A stretch of DNA of 64,000 nucleotides from Strongyloides papillosus (Eukaryota > Nematoda > Chromadorea > Rhabditida > Strongyloididae), in assembly GCA_005656395.1 (NCBI GenBank), contig SRSI01000009.1, forward strand, positions 1,426,001 through 1,490,000, read 5' to 3'. A program made the translations under genes and the position numbers. Under the pieces are notes generated by a model, which worked only from the letters and a program-made list of their open reading frames with translations, was not told the DNA's origin and searched no databases. This document shows, piece by piece, positions 61,076-64,000 of this stretch. Within the stretch, counting starts at the first letter, position 1. The number at the start of each line of letters is the position of its first letter.

Positions 61076-62021
61076 TATATATTTTATTTTTCAGAACTTA
61101 ATGAGGAAATTTTATTAAAATTTGTAATTTTAGAGATTATTAATAAAAAGAATTCCTAGTTTTGTTAGTTTTGTGTAATATTTTTGTAGTAGAGAAATAA
61201 TCACTAAAAAATTCATAAAAAATATTTATCTAAACGAGTTTTATTAATTCACATTCACAAGGTAGTTTCCATTTATTTTTAATAATAGTTACATGAAAGT
61301 GATGCTATATTCTTCTTTCTATATGCATTTTTTAGAATTACCAAACATTTAAAACTTTATAAAAACAAGTTTTATGTTAAAAATTATCAATAATATTTGA
61401 GTGCAACTTTAGTTTAATTGAACATTTTAAGATGATTATAATTATTTCATAAAAACAAATCTTGAGTAGTAAAAAAAATATCTTAAAAATTCAGAGTTCA
61501 ATGATGATTAAAAGTTCAAAATTAATTGTATGGTAATAAACAAATTAATTAATTTTAAATGTTTAACAAAAAATACATTGTGTTTTTGTGAAATATTCTC
61601 TTACCTACTTATTAAATGTTTATAAAACTTTTTAAAAGCCTATTACTTTAAATTGATTAAAATAAATATATATAATTTGAAGGAATAATTATAATAGTAC
61701 GTAGTTTCTTATCTTGAAAAAAGTACATTCTACCAAATGAAAATATTATTTAAATAAAAGTATATAAAAATTTTGATTTTGCAAACATGTTTAATCTTAA
61801 TTATTACGATAAATGATATTTTATTGACGCCTGTCATTTAATGATATACCATTTTATTATCATTTATAACTTTCTTCTTATGTTTGGAATGATCACTATA
61901 CAGTTTTAATTTTATTAGTTTTTAATACTTTGTATATTAAATATTTTTTTTCCATTAATATAGTCATTGAAGCAATATTAAGAATAAAATAATTAAACAT
62001 TATTTATTTATTTTTTAGGAC
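61076..62021. other. intergenic, upstream of glycine cleavage T protein
   Basis: About 950 bp of AT-rich DNA with no ORF. It ends with the acceptor-like TTTTTTAG at 62011-62018. Confidence 0.5.
62011..62018 (+). promoter_or_regulatory. 3' splice acceptor in front of GCST start (candidate trans-splice site)
   Basis: TTTTTTAG followed by GAC and then the ATG. Three bases between acceptor and start codon is typical of spliced-leader addition in nematodes; no upstream exon is evident. Confidence 0.5.
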
Positions 62022-63227
62022 ATGAATCGTATTATTAGTTCATCACTTTCATTCACTAGAAAATGCTCATCTTTACAAAAAGCAAAAAAAACGTGTCTTA
62101 ATGAATTACATAAAAAATATAATGGTAAAATGGTTCAATTTGCAGGATATGAAATGCCTGTTGAATACGAAAAACATTCTGTAATTGATTCTGTTAAACA
62201 TACAAGAAGTGGAGTATCAATTTTTGATGTATCTCATATGTTACAAACACATATTAAAGGAAAAGATTGTATTCCTTTTATAGAAAGTTTAACAACTTCT
62301 GATGTAGAAGGATTAAAAGATAATAGTGGTGCATTAACTGTATTTACAAATGATAAAGGTGGAATTGAAGATGATTTAATTGTCAGTAAAACTAGTGATG
62401 GGTTTTTATATATGGTTACCAATGCTGGGTGTATTTACAAAGATCTACCATATTTATTAAGTAATGCTGAAAAATGGAGAAAAAATGGAAAGGATGTAGA
62501 AATAGAAGTATTGGAAAATAGAGGACTTGTTGCTGTTCAAGGTCCACAAGCAAGTTCACTTTTAAAAGATGAAACTGATATTAATATGGATAAATTGTAT
62601 TTTATGAATACAGCTGTCGGTACAGTTTTTGGAATTCCTGATTGTCGTGTTACACGTTGTGGTTATACTGGTGAAGATGGAGTAGAAATATCCGTTGATC
62701 CAACTAAAGCATCACTTCTAGTTGAAAGAATGTTAAATAATAAAAATCAAACCAATGTACGTCTTGCGGGTTTAGGGGCTAGAGATGTATTAAGGCTTGA
62801 AGCAGGGCTTTGTTTGTATGGTAATGATATAAATGAAACAACAACACCCATGGAAGGAAATATCTCATTTGTTGTTGCTAAACGTAGAAGACAAACATTA
62901 GGCTTCCCTGGAGCCGAAAAAATTGTAAAGCAATTGGAAGAAAAAAAATGTCCAAAAAAACGTATGGGTTTTATTGCAGAACCAGGTCGTGCTCCAAGAT
63001 CACATATCCCTATTATTGATCCACTTGATAAAGCTTGTATAGGTTTTATTACATCGGGTGCTCCATCACCAATTGTAGGAAAAAATATTTCTATGGGTTA
63101 TATTGATTTCCCAGATGCAAAAATTGGAAAGACTGTTTTAGCAGATTTTGGGAAAAAACAAATTAAAATTACTGTTTCAAAAATGCCATTTGTTGATACA
63201 CATTATTATTTACCTCCAAAAAAGTAG
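62022..63227 (+). CDS. gcst-1: glycine cleavage system T protein (aminomethyltransferase)
   Basis: Single exon, 401 residues, normal length. A basic, Ser-rich N-terminus (MNRIISSSLSFTRKCSSLQK) is a mitochondrial targeting peptide. Family marks include LHKKYNGKMVQFAGYEMPVE, SGVSIFDVSHMLQ, GCIYKDLPYLL, LVAVQGPQA, RCGYTGEDGVEISV, and ARDVLRLEAGLCLYGNDI, where Asp of the GxxxRxxLRxEA segment and nearby residues bind folate. The enzyme transfers the methylene group from the H protein lipoamide to tetrahydrofolate and releases ammonia, in the mitochondrial matrix. Poly(A) signal AATAAA at 63257-63262. Confidence 0.97.
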   Translation: MNRIISSSLSFTRKCSSLQKAKKTCLNELHKKYNGKMVQFAGYEMPVEYEKHSVIDSVKHTRSGVSIFDVSHMLQTHIKGKDCIPFIESLTTSDVEGLKDNSGALTVFTNDKGGIEDDLIVSKTSDGFLYMVTNAGCIYKDLPYLLSNAEKWRKNGKDVEIEVLENRGLVAVQGPQASSLLKDETDINMDKLYFMNTAVGTVFGIPDCRVTRCGYTGEDGVEISVDPTKASLLVERMLNNKNQTNVRLAGLGARDVLRLEAGLCLYGNDINETTTPMEGNISFVVAKRRRQTLGFPGAEKIVKQLEEKKCPKKRMGFIAEPGRAPRSHIPIIDPLDKACIGFITSGAPSPIVGKNISMGYIDFPDAKIGKTVLADFGKKQIKITVSKMPFVDTHYYLPPKK

Positions 63228-63859
63228 ATATAATATTTTTTAAAACAAAAGTTTACAATAAAAATATTTCTTAGATAATTTTTATTATCTCTTTATAATA
63301 GATTGTTAATTTAATCAAAAGTTGTTTTATCAATAAAAGTCGTACATTATTTCCTACAATTTAGTTATAACATTTCTTTTTATTAAGACAACTAATTAAA
63401 TTGATACTTATTGAAATTGTAGCTAATTTTCCTTCTTTCACTTTTTTGTTTCAATGATAAATGAAACAAATCGTCGAAAATAGATAAATATTTTATCAGT
63501 TACCTTTTTATATTTAGAATTATTTTCAGTGATATTAGTGTTATATCTTCTTAAAATTTCCATTTTCACTTGAAATATTGTTTTTTAACCATTAAGGTTT
63601 GTATTCTAACTGAAATTAATTTTTTTTCCAAGGAAGGTTACAAGAACTTTATTCATTTTTAAACAAAGTTATTAAAAGATAGACCAATTTATATAATAAA
63701 AAACGAATACTTTGTTGATTATTATATTTAAAGTAACTAAAATTAGAATATAATTGAATGAGAAAACAATTAATAAAGTAAAATAAGAGCTAACAAAATT
63801 TTTAAATTTTATTTTAAACTAGACACAAAACAATAGATTTCTACAATTAAAAACTATAT
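63228..63859. other. convergent 3' region
   Basis: About 630 bp between the GCST stop and the stop of the partial minus-strand gene. GCST AATAAA at 63257-63262. Otherwise AT-rich with nothing supported. Confidence 0.5.
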
Positions 63860-64000
63860 TTACTGAGATTCTTCTTTATCTTCAAAGCACTTTTTATACC
63901 ATATACATACTTCAGGTTCTTGCTCATATTTATTATTAATAATATAATCATCCGTATCTTCAATATCATGAATTCTTTTTATATGAGACGTAACATGATA
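63860..64000 (-). CDS. C-terminal end of an unidentified gene (partial)
   Basis: Minus strand, open from the right edge, 46 codons then TAA at 63860-63862. It reads YHVTSHIKRIHDIEDTDDYI and ends CFEDKEESQ. The spaced His residues (H-x3-H, H-x4-H) could be the end of a C2H2 zinc finger, but the Cys half is outside the window, so this stays unassigned. Acidic, soluble C-terminus. Confidence 0.5.
   Translation of the reverse strand, partial: YHVTSHIKRIHDIEDTDDYIINNKYEQEPEVCIWYKKCFEDKEESQ

Overview
The window reads as nuclear DNA of a small-genome, very AT-rich nematode, most likely a clade IV species of the Strongyloides type. The reasons are the nematode cuticle collagen, Abnormal-migration-18-like, ShK, lustrin/Kunitz and serpentine-receptor families, the many short introns of about 38-50 nt with GTA(A/T)G donors and TTTTAG acceptors, and acceptor-like TTTTTAG sites just in front of several start codons, as expected for spliced-leader trans-splicing. 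The genus is an inference; no spliced-leader gene or rRNA is present to fix it. I rebuilt gene models by hand from splice signals and reading frame; nearly all joins keep frame exactly.

Layout. 1-10.6 kb: the 3' end of an mRNA capping enzyme, a 7TM receptor, a secreted zinc carboxypeptidase with a C-terminal ShK domain, a two-CUB secreted protein, a MIG-18-like protein, and a CES-2/PAR-type bZIP gene that carries an RNA polymerase III subunit gene (POLR3H type) inside its second intron on the opposite strand. 11.5-22 kb: arrestin, a membrane-anchored histidine acid phosphatase, a PSTK-like kinase, a TMEM268-like protein with a tiny ORF just upstream, and the DDX39/HEL-1 helicase. 22-33.5 kb: cohesin subunit STAG/SCC-3, a cuticle collagen ending 5 bp from it in convergent orientation, actin with a long gene-free upstream tract, a Kunitz/lustrin secreted protein, and a small single-pass membrane protein. 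34-43 kb: a divergent Bax-inhibitor-like membrane protein, a tandem pair of secreted CUB-like/EGF paralogues, a Cys-loop anion-channel subunit with an EGF-like module in front, and an SLC17 transporter. 45-64 kb: a small acidic ORF, asparagine synthetase, a tandem pair of DVE/compass-type homeodomain genes, decayed coding fragments, a ZHP/RNF212-type RING protein, an ABCG half transporter, another 7TM receptor, the glycine cleavage T protein, and the 3' end of one more gene.

These are mostly independent housekeeping, signalling and secreted functions; there is no single pathway cluster. The most unusual items are the two DVE-like homeodomain paralogues that both carry Tyr in place of the invariant Asn51, the EGF-like module on a pentameric ligand-gated channel, the oversized HEL-1 intron with two nested stem-internal-loop-stem hairpins (snoRNA-like, overlapping a possible poison exon), the nested Pol III subunit gene, and the stop-to-stop convergent STAG/collagen pair. 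I saw no CRISPR arrays, tRNA or rRNA genes, or intact transposons.
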